From Metridium senile (lineage: Eukaryota > Cnidaria > Anthozoa > Actiniaria > Metridiidae): a DNA stretch of 64,000 bases. A program made the position numbers and the translations under genes. Below the pieces are notes generated by a model. It made no database searches and had not been told where the DNA came from. It saw nothing but the letters and a program-made list of their open reading frames with translations. Numbering within the stretch: the first letter of the stretch is position 1; every line of letters starts with the position of its first letter. This document shows positions 11,083 through 21,549 of the stretch, piece by piece. The stretch covers positions 1,670,001 to 1,734,000 of the forward strand of contig OX459110.1 in NCBI GenBank assembly GCA_949775045.1, written 5' to 3'.

Positions 11083-11320
11083 ACTTACAGTGCGGCTTGC
11101 CGTACCGTAGTCACTTACAAAACTTTTGATGAATTTTTGACATTATTTTGACATTTTTTCATCTCAATCAGACCAATTACAGACATCAAAGTTTCTAAAG
11201 TCTCCGCCTCTCGATATGAACTCCTCCTCTCGATATAAACTTGTACCTGATTGGTCCGATTAAGATGAAAAAATGTCAAAATAAAGTAAGTGACTACGGT
11301 ACGGCGAGTCACACAGTACA
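11083..11320. mobile_element. MITE with CTTACAGTGCGGC termini
   Basis: The left TGCCGTACCGTAGTCACTTA is answered by TAAGTGACTACGGTACGGCG. ATTTTGACATTTTTTCATCT pairs with AGATGAAAAAATGTCAAAAT. It is probably a relative of the TTTACAGCGC elements. Confidence 0.8.
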
Positions 11321-11334
11321 CTAAACATGAAACA

Positions 11335-11420
11335 TAGATTCAAGTTGAGGCTGGAGTGGATAATATACAGTGAATGTATAGATTCATCCAATCCAGCTTT
11401 GACTTGAACCTATTGTTACT
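11335..11420. repeat. Imperfect hairpin
   Basis: ATTCAAGTTGAGGCTGG and CCAGCTTTGACTTGAA flank a loop containing GAATGTATAGATTC. Confidence 0.5.
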
Positions 11421-11524
11421 TGATCAGTAATGAGAATTTAGGAAAGGTTTATTGGAGTAAGAAATGTATGATAACTAGCAGTCACAACAATGATAACTGT
11501 ACCAGTGAAAATGCTATGATAATA

Positions 11525-11893
11525 ACTTGAATGATGATGATGATGAAAATAATGATGATATTAATAATGATGATGATGAAAATAATGATGATGATGGTAA
11601 TAATGATGATAATGATAATAATGATGACAATAATGATGATGATGAAAATAAAGATGATGATAATAATGATTAAGATAATGTTGATAATGATGATGATAAT
11701 AATGATGATGTTGATAGTGATAAAGATAATGTTGATGATAATAATGATGATGATAATGATCATGATAATAATGATGATGTTGATGATAATAATGATGATG
11801 ATCATGACGATAATAATGATGATGTTGATGATAATAATGATGATGATCATGACGATAATAATCATGATGTTGATGATAATAATCATGATAATT
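11525..11893. repeat. (ATG/AATGATG)n microsatellite
   Basis: About 370 bp of GATGATGATGAAAATAATG-type repeat. Long open frames on both strands are low-complexity artefacts. Confidence 0.9.
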
Positions 11894-12059
11894 TTAGCCA
11901 ACCAAACAACACACAAGCATGATCAATATGAAATTTTTTTTTTAATTTGTAACAATATTAAGTTACAATATAATTTGAACTGTCCAATGACAATAATAAC
12001 ATTCAACTCAAACCGAGCATTGATAACACTACTTTGTAGCTAGAAAAATAACAACACCG

Positions 12060-12480
12060 TAAGCAAAATATTAAAGACAGCTATTTGGAAAAAAATACTT
12101 TTTTCTGCATGGATTTCATATTTCACAAATTTAACGGAAAACCCAATAATTATTTAGGCCAAAAGCAACTTCTGTTTTGAAACCGAAAAAATTGCACAAC
12201 CACAATGTAAATTTGTAAAGTCAATTCAGTAAATATTGTCATTGAATAGCCTAAAGCCTATTACTTCAGTCGAAAAGTGACTTTTTCAGCTTTAAAACCA
12301 AGAAATTGCACTATCCTAATGTACATGTATATAGCTAATTCAATTGGAATTGTTTTCAAAGCCATAAGCCTTTTCAAAAGAAGATATTAATTAATATATA
12401 CATGTATATAAGAATGGTAAAATTTCATGGTTTTAAAGCTGAAGAATTTCCCTTTTGGTCTGAAGGAATAGGCATTAAGA
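12060..12480. repeat. Diverged inverted repeat
   Basis: CTTCAGTCGAAAAGTGAC and CAGCTTTAAAACC at about 12264-12299 are answered by GGTTTTAAAGCTGAAG and CCCTTTTGGTCTGAAG at about 12431-12466. Probably an old foldback element. Confidence 0.45.
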
Positions 12481-12499
12481 CTTCTTAACAATGACAATG

Positions 12500-13510
12500 A
12501 TCTAAAAAGCCAAATAAAAAATAATTAAGCCACAGTAAAAGGTTTTTTTTTTTTTTCAAAAAGCTGCACAATAATATTAAACTTTTGTATTCTAACAACT
12601 ATCAACGATTACATCCCTAGGATGAATTAACAATCATTCTCTTGGAGAAGATTTTTGAATTTTACACAAAAAAATTATTATAAAATATAATATCAATTTT
12701 AAAGATTTTTTGATCTCTATAAAGTCTCTTGTTTTCCATATAGAAATATATGTAATTTTGGATATATCTCTTTTTCTTCAATAGAAGTATCTTTCTGGAT
12801 AATAGAATAATAATCTTTAATTATTATTGTCTGGATCTTTTTCTGCAATAAAGGAAAAAATAATAATTAGCATAATTTCAACAATTAGCATAAATTAACA
12901 TTTATAGACCAGCTGTTTAATAATAAACAAAAGAGCACAAACTCTACCTCAAATGTTTAACAAAATCGATAATTTTCCATTTCCAAATACTATAAAAGAA
13001 TTTCTAAAGTCTTTTTGATGTTTAGTTACATACTTTAAAACAATAAACAATAAAAAAAACACTATTTTTTCTGGAATTACGATTAGCAGAGAAAATGAAC
13101 ATGTTCAAACACGTTGTTCAAACAAACTTGCCTGAGCAAAAAAAAAATAATCTCATATTTGAAAATTTGTAAAACAGAAGCTACTAAAAACTCTTTGAAT
13201 TCAAACAAGTCTTAGATATTTAAATAGCGATTACAAGAATAGAAAAAATGTTTGGAATTTTGAAGAAATTTAATTCGTAAGAAAACTTTACATAAGCTTT
13301 CGTAGTTTAGCAAGCATTAGAAATCTGTTTTACAAATAAACTTCTAAAAGTATGTAAACATGTTTAAATTCTGCATTATTTTGTATAGAGTCAACAACTA
13401 TAAAATGTGTATTTACAATTTTAAAGTGTAATTTACAAATAAATGCGAGCGTAAAAGCGTAGAATCCTTGATAATCGTGTTCAGTAAAGCGTTTACAAAA
13501 CAACAACAAG
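12500..13510 (-). other. AT-rich region downstream of the CDK inhibitor gene; possible 3' UTR or intron
   Basis: No coding exon seen. On the minus strand, nine bases after the stop of the CDK inhibitor, there is a good splice donor (ACGGTAAGT at about 13516-13508), so a 3' UTR intron running into this stretch is possible. No clear poly(A) signal was found. Confidence 0.35.
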
Positions 13511-13521
13511 ACTTACCGTTT

Positions 13522-14427
13522 TTACTTCAAAAACTTGTCTAAACAGGTCTGCCTTTCCCGTGTTTGTGCTCTTAATCTTTTGGTGTATTTGTCTGAACGT
13601 GTAGAGGGTTTTTGGTGCCGTAGAAATTCTAAAACAAGAACAAAACGTAGACAATTAGTAAAATAATTTCTTCAGGAAATGGGTCGCTCGATTCAATTGT
13701 TGAAACACGCTCATACACAACAAAAGCTATTATGAATTAAAATGATAAATTCTAGGTCTTAAAACTGCTTTATTATCCCCAGAAAATATTGTGGTTCTTT
13801 GTTAGCAGTTAAAGTTGTAAGGAATGAGGAAAATATGTATATTTATCATTGTAAGATGAAATTTTTTGATAGTGGAATCTGATCACCCCGACCTGCGAAT
13901 CCCCACAGTAAATAAGATATCAATTTACTTCCAGCGTAAACGTCGATTTACTACTACAAATTTCTACGCAATAACTATTATTTTAAACTCAAAGAACTAG
14001 TAAAACATAAATTTATGTCTTTACCTGTAATTTTGTGGCTTTGGGGGGTTTTTCGGTCTAGTTTCGAAGCGTTTTTACTCGAAGTATTTACACACCCAAA
14101 ATCTTTCGTAGTAGTTTTAGTAAGACCATTTCCACTGCTAATTTGTGGCCTACAAACTGAAGTATCTCTTCTGTTGCATTTTTCAGGATTAGTTTCAACT
14201 CTAGACCATAAATACCGTCCTGGCAAAGGACAAGTTTTCTCAAAATCAAAGTTCCATTCGCGAGCGCTCGATTCACTCATCGCCTTCATCTCCTTTTGTA
14301 AATCTTGTCGTACTATTTCGTGGTCTACAGGCCCGAAAAGACATCTTCGTACGCTTAAACTTGGAGTTATATCCTTTGTCTGTGGTTTAGATAGAGTATT
14401 TCGCCAAGAAACTTCAGTTAAAGCCAT
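13522..14427 (-). CDS. Cip/Kip-family cyclin-dependent kinase inhibitor (p21/p27-like), complete, two coding exons
   Basis: Exon 1 runs 14427-14025 (ATG at 14427, donor GTAAAG) and exon 2 runs 13628-13522 (acceptor TTTTAG, stop TAA). The phase-1 join gives 169 residues, close to human p21. Residues 27-78 form the CDI domain: the cyclin-binding R-x-L motif in RRCLFGPVDHE, a helix with RQDLQKEM, and the kinase-binding block WNFDFEKTCPLPGRY followed by LWSRVE, matching p27/p21 at almost every conserved position. The tail is basic (KRLRAQTRERQ) and ends QTCLDKFLK, matching the PCNA-binding PIP pattern Q-x-x-L-x-x-F-L with the second aromatic replaced by Leu. A TP dipeptide near residue 129 (KTPQSHK) could be a proline-directed kinase site. 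Expected role: nuclear inhibitor of cyclin-CDK complexes, possibly also PCNA-binding. Family certain; the PCNA role is inferred. The opposite-strand open frame at 14015-14485 is a shadow. Confidence 0.95.
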
Positions 14428-14487
14428 AATTTTGCTTCGTAAAACTCCAAGTCACTACGTTGTAAAGAAATACAAATCAACGTAGAG

Positions 14488-14495
14488 TATTTATA
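14488..14495 (-). promoter_or_regulatory. TATA box of the CDK inhibitor gene
   Basis: On the minus strand the sequence reads TATAAATA, ending 61 bp upstream of the ATG at 14427. This would place initiation near 14460 and leave a 5' UTR of about 30-35 bases. Confidence 0.6.
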
Positions 14496-14513
14496 TCAAA
14501 GGAAGCTCGCTTC

Positions 14514-14520
14514 TGATTGG
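14514..14520 (-). promoter_or_regulatory. CCAAT box
   Basis: The plus strand reads GATTGG, i.e. CCAATC on the coding strand, about 20-25 bp upstream of the TATA box. Confidence 0.5.
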
Positions 14521-14560
14521 CTGAGCGACGCTGTCATGGAAATGCCTCCAAAGGGGGCAT

Positions 14561-14570
14561 TTTTGGCGGG
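14561..14570. promoter_or_regulatory. E2F-like site
   Basis: TTTTGGCGGG matches the E2F core TTTGGCGGG. It lies about 135 bp upstream of the CDK inhibitor ATG. Such sites mark genes tied to S-phase entry; function here is inferred. Confidence 0.5.
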
Positions 14571-14736
14571 CATTTCGACGCAAAAAAACGAAAAACAACT
14601 CTTTTAACTAAATAAATTAATAAATACAATTAAATTCATTAATTTTAGCGCGTTTCGAAGCTTCAAGGAAGGTTTTTTTTAGCTATTTTAAAATAATTCT
14701 GTCTCCACCTGTTTAACTAAGAGAAAAACGATGGCA

Positions 14737-14850
14737 CACGTGTGAATTTGCATATGAATAGTTATCTTAATAGCCCTTTATATTTTTCGACAATACGCAT
14801 ATAACTCCCCTTTAAATCACCCTAAAACTGGTCAATAACCACGCCACGTG
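14737..14850. promoter_or_regulatory. Two CACGTG E-boxes and an octamer-like ATTTGCAT
   Basis: CACGTG occurs at 14737-14742 and 14845-14850, with ATTTGCAT at 14746-14753. CACGTG is bound by bHLH proteins (Myc/Max, CLOCK-type). Short motifs of this kind arise by chance, so confidence is low. Confidence 0.3.
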
Positions 14851-15310
14851 TGCCCTAACTCAAAGTCCGCTTTGCTGCTTGTATTTGCTAAGAAAAATCA
14901 CCAGTAATCTATAAAGTGTGAGCACTACTTTATTCAGAAACTTCGAAAACTCAAAGTTTCGCTCTCCAAACTTCTATGAATGTAAACTTTAAGTGTGCGT
15001 TTCGGTTTTATTCAAAAGTTGTTTTTATTTTGGGTGTTTTCTGAAGCTCGTTTTGCATTGTAGTTAGCTAATTATCCGTATCCCAAGAGAGCACAAGTCA
15101 CTGATTATGCTCTCCGGCTTGCCGCATCCCTATCCGGCGGCCTTCTTGCACTTTTCCGCCGCTATCTTCGTAGTTTTTTTCTTGTGGATTCAACTAACTC
15201 CCGTTCACACGAATCTGTTATTTTGGTATCTGTAAAGCTTTTCTTTAGAGTCTTACTACAGTGCAGTTTATATCCGCTAGTTATCAAGACATACGGTTTT
15301 TGATCCAATT
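14851..15310. other. No gene seen
   Basis: Between the promoter motifs and the tandem array I see no exon, hairpin or strong repeat. Confidence 0.5.
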
Positions 15311-15915
15311 TATTTTTTTAAACACTGACGCAGTCCACACTAGTTTAACAGCGAGTTAGCGTTCATTTTTACTCCATTTTTTTCAATGAACACTGAGCAG
15401 TCCACACTAGTTTAACCTCGAGCTATCGTACATTTTTACTCCATTTTATTCCTTGAACACTGACGCAGTCCACACTAGTTTAATCCCGAGTTATCGTGTA
15501 TTTTTCCTTCTTTTTATTCCTTTAAACACTGACGCAGTCCACACTAGTTTAAGCGCTAGTTATCATACATTTTTACTCCATTTTATTCCTTTAAACACTG
15601 ACGCAGTCCACACTAGTTTAACCGCGAGTTTAGCGTACATTTTTTCTCCAGTTTATTCCTGACACCGACGCAGTCCACACTTATAATAGTTTAACCGCTA
15701 GTTATCGTACATTTTTACTCCATTTTATTCCTTGAAACACTGACGCAGTCCACACTAGTTTAACCCCGAGTTATCGTGTATTTTTACTTCATTTTGTTCC
15801 TTTAAACACTGACGCAGTCCACACTAGTTTAAAGGCTAGTTATCGTACATTTTTACTCCATTTTTTTACTTTAAACACTGACGCAGTTCCGACACAAGCT
15901 TAATTGCTAGTTTAA
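15311..15915. repeat. About 69-bp tandem array, roughly nine units (GACGCAGTCCACACTAGTTTA)
   Basis: Units begin CACTGACGCAGTCCACACTA and continue with a variable G/C step, GAGTTATCGTACATTTTTAC, TCCATTTTATTCC and TTTAAA. The unit corresponds to one end of a composite element seen in single form at 19680-19820, 30150-30240, 49380-49470 and 60345-60482. Confidence 0.9.
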
Positions 15916-16317
15916 TACACTAGTACTAACTTTTTGTTTGGAATTAAGACAAAGACCAATAATCAAAATTACTCACAAAATAGACTAATAATGAAAATTA
16001 ACACAAAACTCGTAATTGCGAATTCCCAAAGGGGCAGCTAACTACAGCTGAAAGCAATGCCACAATTACAACGAACAAAGACAAACAAGGACGAATATAC
16101 GCGTGTCAGCTTCAACAAACAACTCAAAGAAGTTTACTTAAGCACGCGTAGCTCTATAGTAAGCCATTTTCCCTCTGGGAATATAGTTGAAAACGGACGC
16201 TGAGCTGCACGCATGGAATCGACTCGCAAGAATGACTTTACACGCAACCAAAAGACTGACGCACTGAAGTAGAAATTTAGGAATTTTAAGAAAAGTTTGA
16301 GACAAAAATATTAAAGT
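15916..16317. other. No gene seen
   Basis: AT-rich sequence with no exon, hairpin or repeat I can support. Confidence 0.45.
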
Positions 16318-17115
<798 letters not shown>

Positions 17116-17290
17116 CAAAGAAATTGTCAAGGAAAACTTGTCAAGGGAAAATTGCTGATCGTCTTCACGAGCAATGAAATTGTCAAGGAAAACTTGTCAA
17201 GGAAAAATTGCTGATCGTCTTCACGAGCAATGAAATTGTCAAGGAAAATTTGTCAAGGAAAAATTTTTGATCGTCTTCACGAGCAATGAA
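17116..17290. repeat. Tandem repeat of AATTGTCAAGGAAAACTTGTC, about three units
   Basis: About 58-bp units carrying TTGTCAAGGAAA and ATCGTCTTCACGAGCAATGA. The same vocabulary is found inside the palindromic element 61560-62035. The series is interrupted by the element at 17291-17687 and resumes at 17690. Confidence 0.75.
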
Positions 17291-17687
17291 AGAGGGGGAC
17301 ATTGGGGTTTGCGGTATTGCGGTATTGGCTATTTTTTTTAATGCGATATTGCGGTAAAAGGAATAAATTTTTGCGGTAATGCGGGATTTGGGATACCTGC
17401 GTTATGCGATATTTATCCTTTTTTAAGCGGTATTTCGGTGAAATAAGCAAAATCTAGCGGTAATGCGGGATTTAGAATTCCTGTGGTATGCGATATTAAC
17501 GGTTTTTGTTTTTGTATTTTTTTGGTACGTATGGATGGTGAAAAAACCCAAAACGTTTAATGACCTTTGATTTTAATTAAATGTCGTGCGGTATGCGGTA
17601 TTTGCGAACTTTTTTTGCGGTAATGCGGCCGGGATTTTTAAAGAATTTTTGCGGTATTGCGGGATTCAAACCCCAATGTCCCCCTCA
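17291..17687. mobile_element. About 397-bp MITE with GAGGGGGACATTGGGGTTTG termini
   Basis: The left terminus GAGGGGGACATTGGGGTTTG and right terminus CAAACCCCAATGTCCCCCTC are near-perfect inverted repeats. The interior is made of GCGGTAATGCGGGATTT-type repeats. It is inserted into the AATTGTCAAGG tandem repeat. Confidence 0.85.
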
Positions 17688-17756
17688 TAAAATTGTCAAG
17701 GAACTGAATGCTCACTTACACCAAATTGAACTGACTTTCAGTTTTAGAAAGTATCT

Positions 17757-17855
17757 TTATTGTTCTTGACTGGCTGGCCTCGCACACAGTAGACATGTGA
17801 AAACTCTATTGTATTTCAACGTGAACACGAGGCAAGCCAGTCAAGAACAATAGTT
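17757..17855. mobile_element. Short palindromic element
   Basis: TTGTTCTTGACTGGCTGGCC and GGCAAGCCAGTCAAGAACAA are inverted across a loop of about 45 bp. Confidence 0.75.
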
Positions 17856-17934
17856 ATTTAAATTGGACGCCATGTTTTACGTGCCACTGAATTCAAAGTT
17901 TTAAAAGTTCAATGAAAAGATACCAGTTTTAGTA

Positions 17935-18195
17935 TTAATGTATTCAGCATTTAAATGTTCGAATGCTGACAGGTGCCAAAGATATAGAACAACGACTTTA
18001 GGTTGGTGTATTGTTATTGCTCTTGAATTTTATATCAAAGAGATGTTTAATAAACGAGTAGTGCTGACAATAGGCGTCGATATCACGATGGTGGACAGTT
18101 GTGGTTTATTCAATAAAGGATTTAATGTCTTTAAGCGATTGAATCCTGCGACTTGGGCAGAGTTGTGTGCTAAAATATATACAATTAATTCACTA
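17935..18195. other. No gene seen
   Basis: Open frames on both strands overlap here (17938-18252 plus, 18245-18030 minus) but neither resembles a known family, and the 3' part is MITE sequence. Confidence 0.4.
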
Positions 18196-18365
18196 ATCGT
18201 TGTCGCAATCAAAACTACAGTCCACACTGTCCGTAATATCAACATAATTTGAGATTTATTATAGACGTATTTTCAAGAAATATTTGTTTCATCATCTACC
18301 ACTGCAGCAACTTGTTATGGTTATATAACACAAACACGTACAACCAAAATATGCTATGAACGTCC
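18195..18365. mobile_element. Partial MITE of the CTACAGTCCACACTCTGAAG family
   Basis: AACTACAGTCCACACTGTCC, TTGTTTCATCATCTACCACT and ATAACACAAACACGTACAAC match the fuller copies at 24868-25105, 26846-27115 and 44535-44805. The right arm is missing. Confidence 0.7.
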
Positions 18366-18905
18366 TAAACGTCAGTAAATAGCACTCTCTTTTATACGGT
18401 GTATAAGTTATCATTTTTACTCCGACGAAGGTTTAACAGTCCTAAACGTCAGTAAGCTAGCAACACTCTCTTTTATATGGTGTATCTAAAGTTACCATTT
18501 TAACTCCGACGAAGGATTAGCGTCCTAAATGTCTGTAAGAAACACTCTTTTATACGGTGTATAAGTTACCATTTTTACTCCGACGAAGGTTTAACGTCCT
18601 AAACGTCAGTAAGCTAGCAACACTCTCTTTTATACGGTGTATAAGTTACCATTTTTATTCCGACGAATAATTAGACGTCATAAACGTCAGCAAGCAACAC
18701 TCTCTTTTATACGGTGTATAAGTTACCATTTTTATTCCGACGAATAATTAGACGTCCTAAACGTCAGCAAGCAACACTCTCTTTTGTACTGTGTAAAAGT
18801 TACCATTTCAACTCCGACAAAGATTTTACGTCCTAACGTTTAGGACGCTTAATAATAATAAAACATATTATTATTATTATTATTATTACGTCCTAAACGT
18901 TAGTA
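18366..18905. repeat. About 78-bp tandem array (GACGTTTAGGACG family), direct orientation
   Basis: Six to seven units of GTCCTAAACGTCAGTAAGC, AACACTCTCTTTTATACGGT, GTATAAGTTACCATTTTTAC and TCCGACGAAGG. The array ends in a (ATT)n patch at about 18868. It matches one end of the composite element at 19680. Confidence 0.9.
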
Positions 18906-19314
18906 CGCAAGGAACAATCTCCTTTTACAAACTATAAGTTTCTTTTTAATCTTTTGTGAACAAATAAACTTGAAAAATAATTCAAGATCATTCGCTTTTT
19001 TAAACGTTCAAGTGTTCAATTATCAAAGTTAAACCTTGACTGAGCTTTTCTAAAACAAAATATCAACAAAAACTTAACTCAATTTCTAAACATTTCTTAC
19101 ATTAACAGACTTGGTTAAACTTTTGCAATTGGAAAGTGTCTTTATTGAATTTGTGCAGGTGTTTCTTGAAAGTGTAAAAAGAAATACCAAGTTACCTAAG
19201 AAACGATTTAATATGTTGCGGACCTGCACACACAGGTGGTCAAATATTTCACTAAACTTTTTCTAACTCGGTATGTGTTCCCACATACTGAGAGACTTTA
19301 AAGGACAGACTGTG

Positions 19315-19620
19315 ATGAAAAGAGAACTAGTGTTACTTACTGACGTTTAGGGCGTTTGTCTTGCGTCAGAGTAAAAATGGTAATGAACTTATATACAGCG
19401 TATAAAAGAGCCGGAGTGTTACTTACCGACGTTTAGGACGTTAATCCTGCGTCAGAGTAAAAATGGTAACTTATACACCGTATAAAAGAGAGTGTTACTT
19501 ACCGACGTTTAGGACGTTAATCCTTCGTCAGAGTTAAATGGTAATTTATGCACCGTATAAAACAATGTTATTACTTACTGACGTTTAGGACTGTTGAATC
19601 CTTCGTCAGAGTTAAAATGG
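19315..19620. repeat. Same 78-bp family in inverted orientation
   Basis: Four units of TACTTACCGACGTTTAGGAC and GTAAAAATGGTAACTTAT, the reverse complement of the 18366 array. The two arrays face each other across about 410 bp. A single unit also lies at 47480-47550. Confidence 0.85.
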
Positions 19621-19679
19621 TCAGTCATGATATGATCAATTATTATCAGTTACTTCGAAATCTTAACCAAAAATTTGCC

Positions 19680-19825
19680 TTTTACTCCGACGAAGGGCTA
19701 AAGCTCGAAACGTCAGTAAAGTTAAGTCAACATTTTTTACGGTGTTACAAATTTCATTATATTACCTATCATTTATATCAAACACGACGCAGCCTATACT
19801 AGTTTACTCGCTAGTTTCCATTTAC
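19680..19825 (+). repeat. Composite element, single copy (GACGAAGGGCTAAAGC ... CGACGCAGCC)
   Basis: TACTCCGACGAAGGGCTAAA, GCTCGAAACGTCAGTAAAG, TTTTTTACGGTGTTACAAAT, TATATCAAACACGACGCAGC and CTATACTAGTTTACTCGCTA in that order. Its left part is homologous to the 18366 array and its right part to the 15311 array. Confidence 0.8.
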
Positions 19826-20032
19826 AAAAATTTGCCGGTCGTTTGTTTTGAAAGTAATTTGCAAACGATTTCCTGTGCCAACTGTAAATTCTAACTGTCT
19901 CGATCACAACTCAATCCTCGTTTCTTTTGGAAATAGCTTCCAGTCATGATCAATTATCTCTTGCATGCCCAATTCAAAAAGCCTCGCTATTTTGAACACA
20001 AACTCATTATATTCCCTTTTTAGCGTTTTCTA

Positions 20033-20215
20033 ATCATATGCACGGCACTGCAGGCTCTCGACTGTGCGGAGGTTGCCTATTGACGTTGGGTACCACAGCT
20101 CGCTGGCATATCCAACAGACGGCCGGACCAGAGTAAGGTAGAGAGCACGACGAGTTCTTGCATCAAAGTCCTTACTGGTCAGGTGTGACGGTGCAGGAAC
20201 ATTGACTCCCTGCAT
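20033..20215 (-). pseudogene. Non-LTR retrotransposon reverse transcriptase fragment
   Basis: The minus-strand translation contains DARTRRALYLTLVRPSVGYA and SELWYPTSIGNLRTVESLQ, the thumb-side end of LINE (CR1/L2/Jockey-type) reverse transcriptases, where the family pattern is LY.-.LVRP.LEYAS.-W.P....-..LE..Q. The frame stops at both ends and no catalytic FADD motif is present, so this is a dead fragment. Confidence 0.8.
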
Positions 20216-20284
20216 CTATATCAATTAATATTGATGCTTTTGTGGTAAATATCAAATACTATACTGATACATTGAATTGACTCT

Positions 20285-20424
20285 CTTAGGGGGCGTTTAC
20301 ACCGGAGATAGGGTAACCCTCCTAGCAGGGCTAACTCTTTTGTTTGAGAGTCCCCAGAGAAAAGAAAAGAATAAGAGTTAGCCCTACACCTAGGGTAACC
20401 CTATCTCATGTAAACGGCCCCTAA
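20285..20424. mobile_element. MITE with CTTAGGGGGCGTTTAC termini
   Basis: CTTAGGGGGCGTTTACACC and GTAAACGGCCCCTAAG are inverted, and GATAGGGTAACCCT and AGGGTAACCCTATC pair inside. Confidence 0.85.
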
Positions 20425-20625
20425 GGTCTCGTCTACACGAATCCGATCCGGCTGAAACCGCATAGAAATATTTGCGTCCACACAAATCCGCGTATCCGGA
20501 GGACTCAAATAAAAGTATGCGGTTTCGTTGAACGGATTCACTGGATTCGTGTGGACGATAGGCCGACTCGCATCAAAAAGTATGCGCTTTCAAAAGTATC
20601 CGGATCCGTGTAAACGGGGTCTAAG
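20422..20625. mobile_element. MITE with GTCTACACG / GTGTAAACG arms
   Basis: AAGGTCTCGTCTACACGAAT on the left is answered by CCGTGTAAACGGGGTCTAAG on the right. The interior carries CCGCATAGAAATATTTGCGT and GGATTCGTGTGGACG blocks. It directly abuts the element at 20285-20424. Confidence 0.8.
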
Positions 20626-21549
20626 ACTGGTGTGATTGGCTAAGAGTGGATTGTTTATTGTCACAATAATACAACCTACAGTTTATAGGTTAGCGAAACT
20701 GAAACTGATTTTTCGGTGTTAATTTGTAGATTGTGACTGCAAAGCATTACTAGTCAAACATATCAATTTAATGTATACTGTCGTTGTTTTATCGCTAATA
20801 AAAATTGTGTTCAACGTGAAAATATTTTTGTTCGCTTGATTTTCTCTAAAACAATGTATATAAAACAATTACTGAATTTAGTAACTTTGATGTCAGAATA
20901 ATCAATATGTCTTGACAAGTGTAACTTGGTTAGACTTGCTTCGACCTTGATCCTTGATATCACAAAAAAATAATCTTATAATTGTTAAAAATACATGCAC
21001 TATTTCACTACATCTTTCAGAGAAAAACTAATATAAATTGTTTACATTGCTGCTGCTATACTAGTACAGGAAACTAAAAGTCATTACTCAAGACTATTTA
21101 AAACCGAACTTTATCCTTCATAACAATGAACTTCTTACTTACTTATTTATTTTAACTGATTGAAGACGCGCTCTTGTCTTTGAAATAATCTAAATTTGCA
21201 GTAATGATTGTTTGTCCTTGAATTTCCTCAATTAAAATCGTTTGTACAGCTTTTCATATCTTTCCGACAACTTATCTTACCATTTTAAACTCAGAAAATG
21301 TGTGAGTTTGTCTTGAAATAATAACTACAAAAATTACCGTTTTCCCCGACATTGCTTGATTAAAAAAATATTGTGTCTTCTCCTTTCTTTACTCTGAAGA
21401 TGACTTCCTCTAATTAAGATTGCAGACATGTACACCAACAGTCTTTCTCAAGACTTCAAGGCCCAGACGAATGATCACAACTCGTCAACATCGATTAACA
21501 TCATTGCTCAGTTGATAGTTGATTTGCTTTGCAAAGTGTAAAAACCTTA
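20626..21549. other. No gene seen
   Basis: AT-rich sequence without open frames, strong hairpins or recognisable repeats. Confidence 0.5.

Noticed and set aside
11482..12043. Long Met/Ile-rich open frames on both strands
   Set aside because: They consist of ATG/ATT microsatellite translated in a stop-free frame; no complexity outside the repeat.
14015..14485. 156-codon plus-strand frame opposite the CDK inhibitor
   Set aside because: Antisense shadow of a conserved CDI-domain exon; no family resemblance of its own.
20033..20215. An intact retrotransposon gene
   Set aside because: Only about 60 residues of reverse transcriptase thumb remain, with stops at both ends and no catalytic motif.
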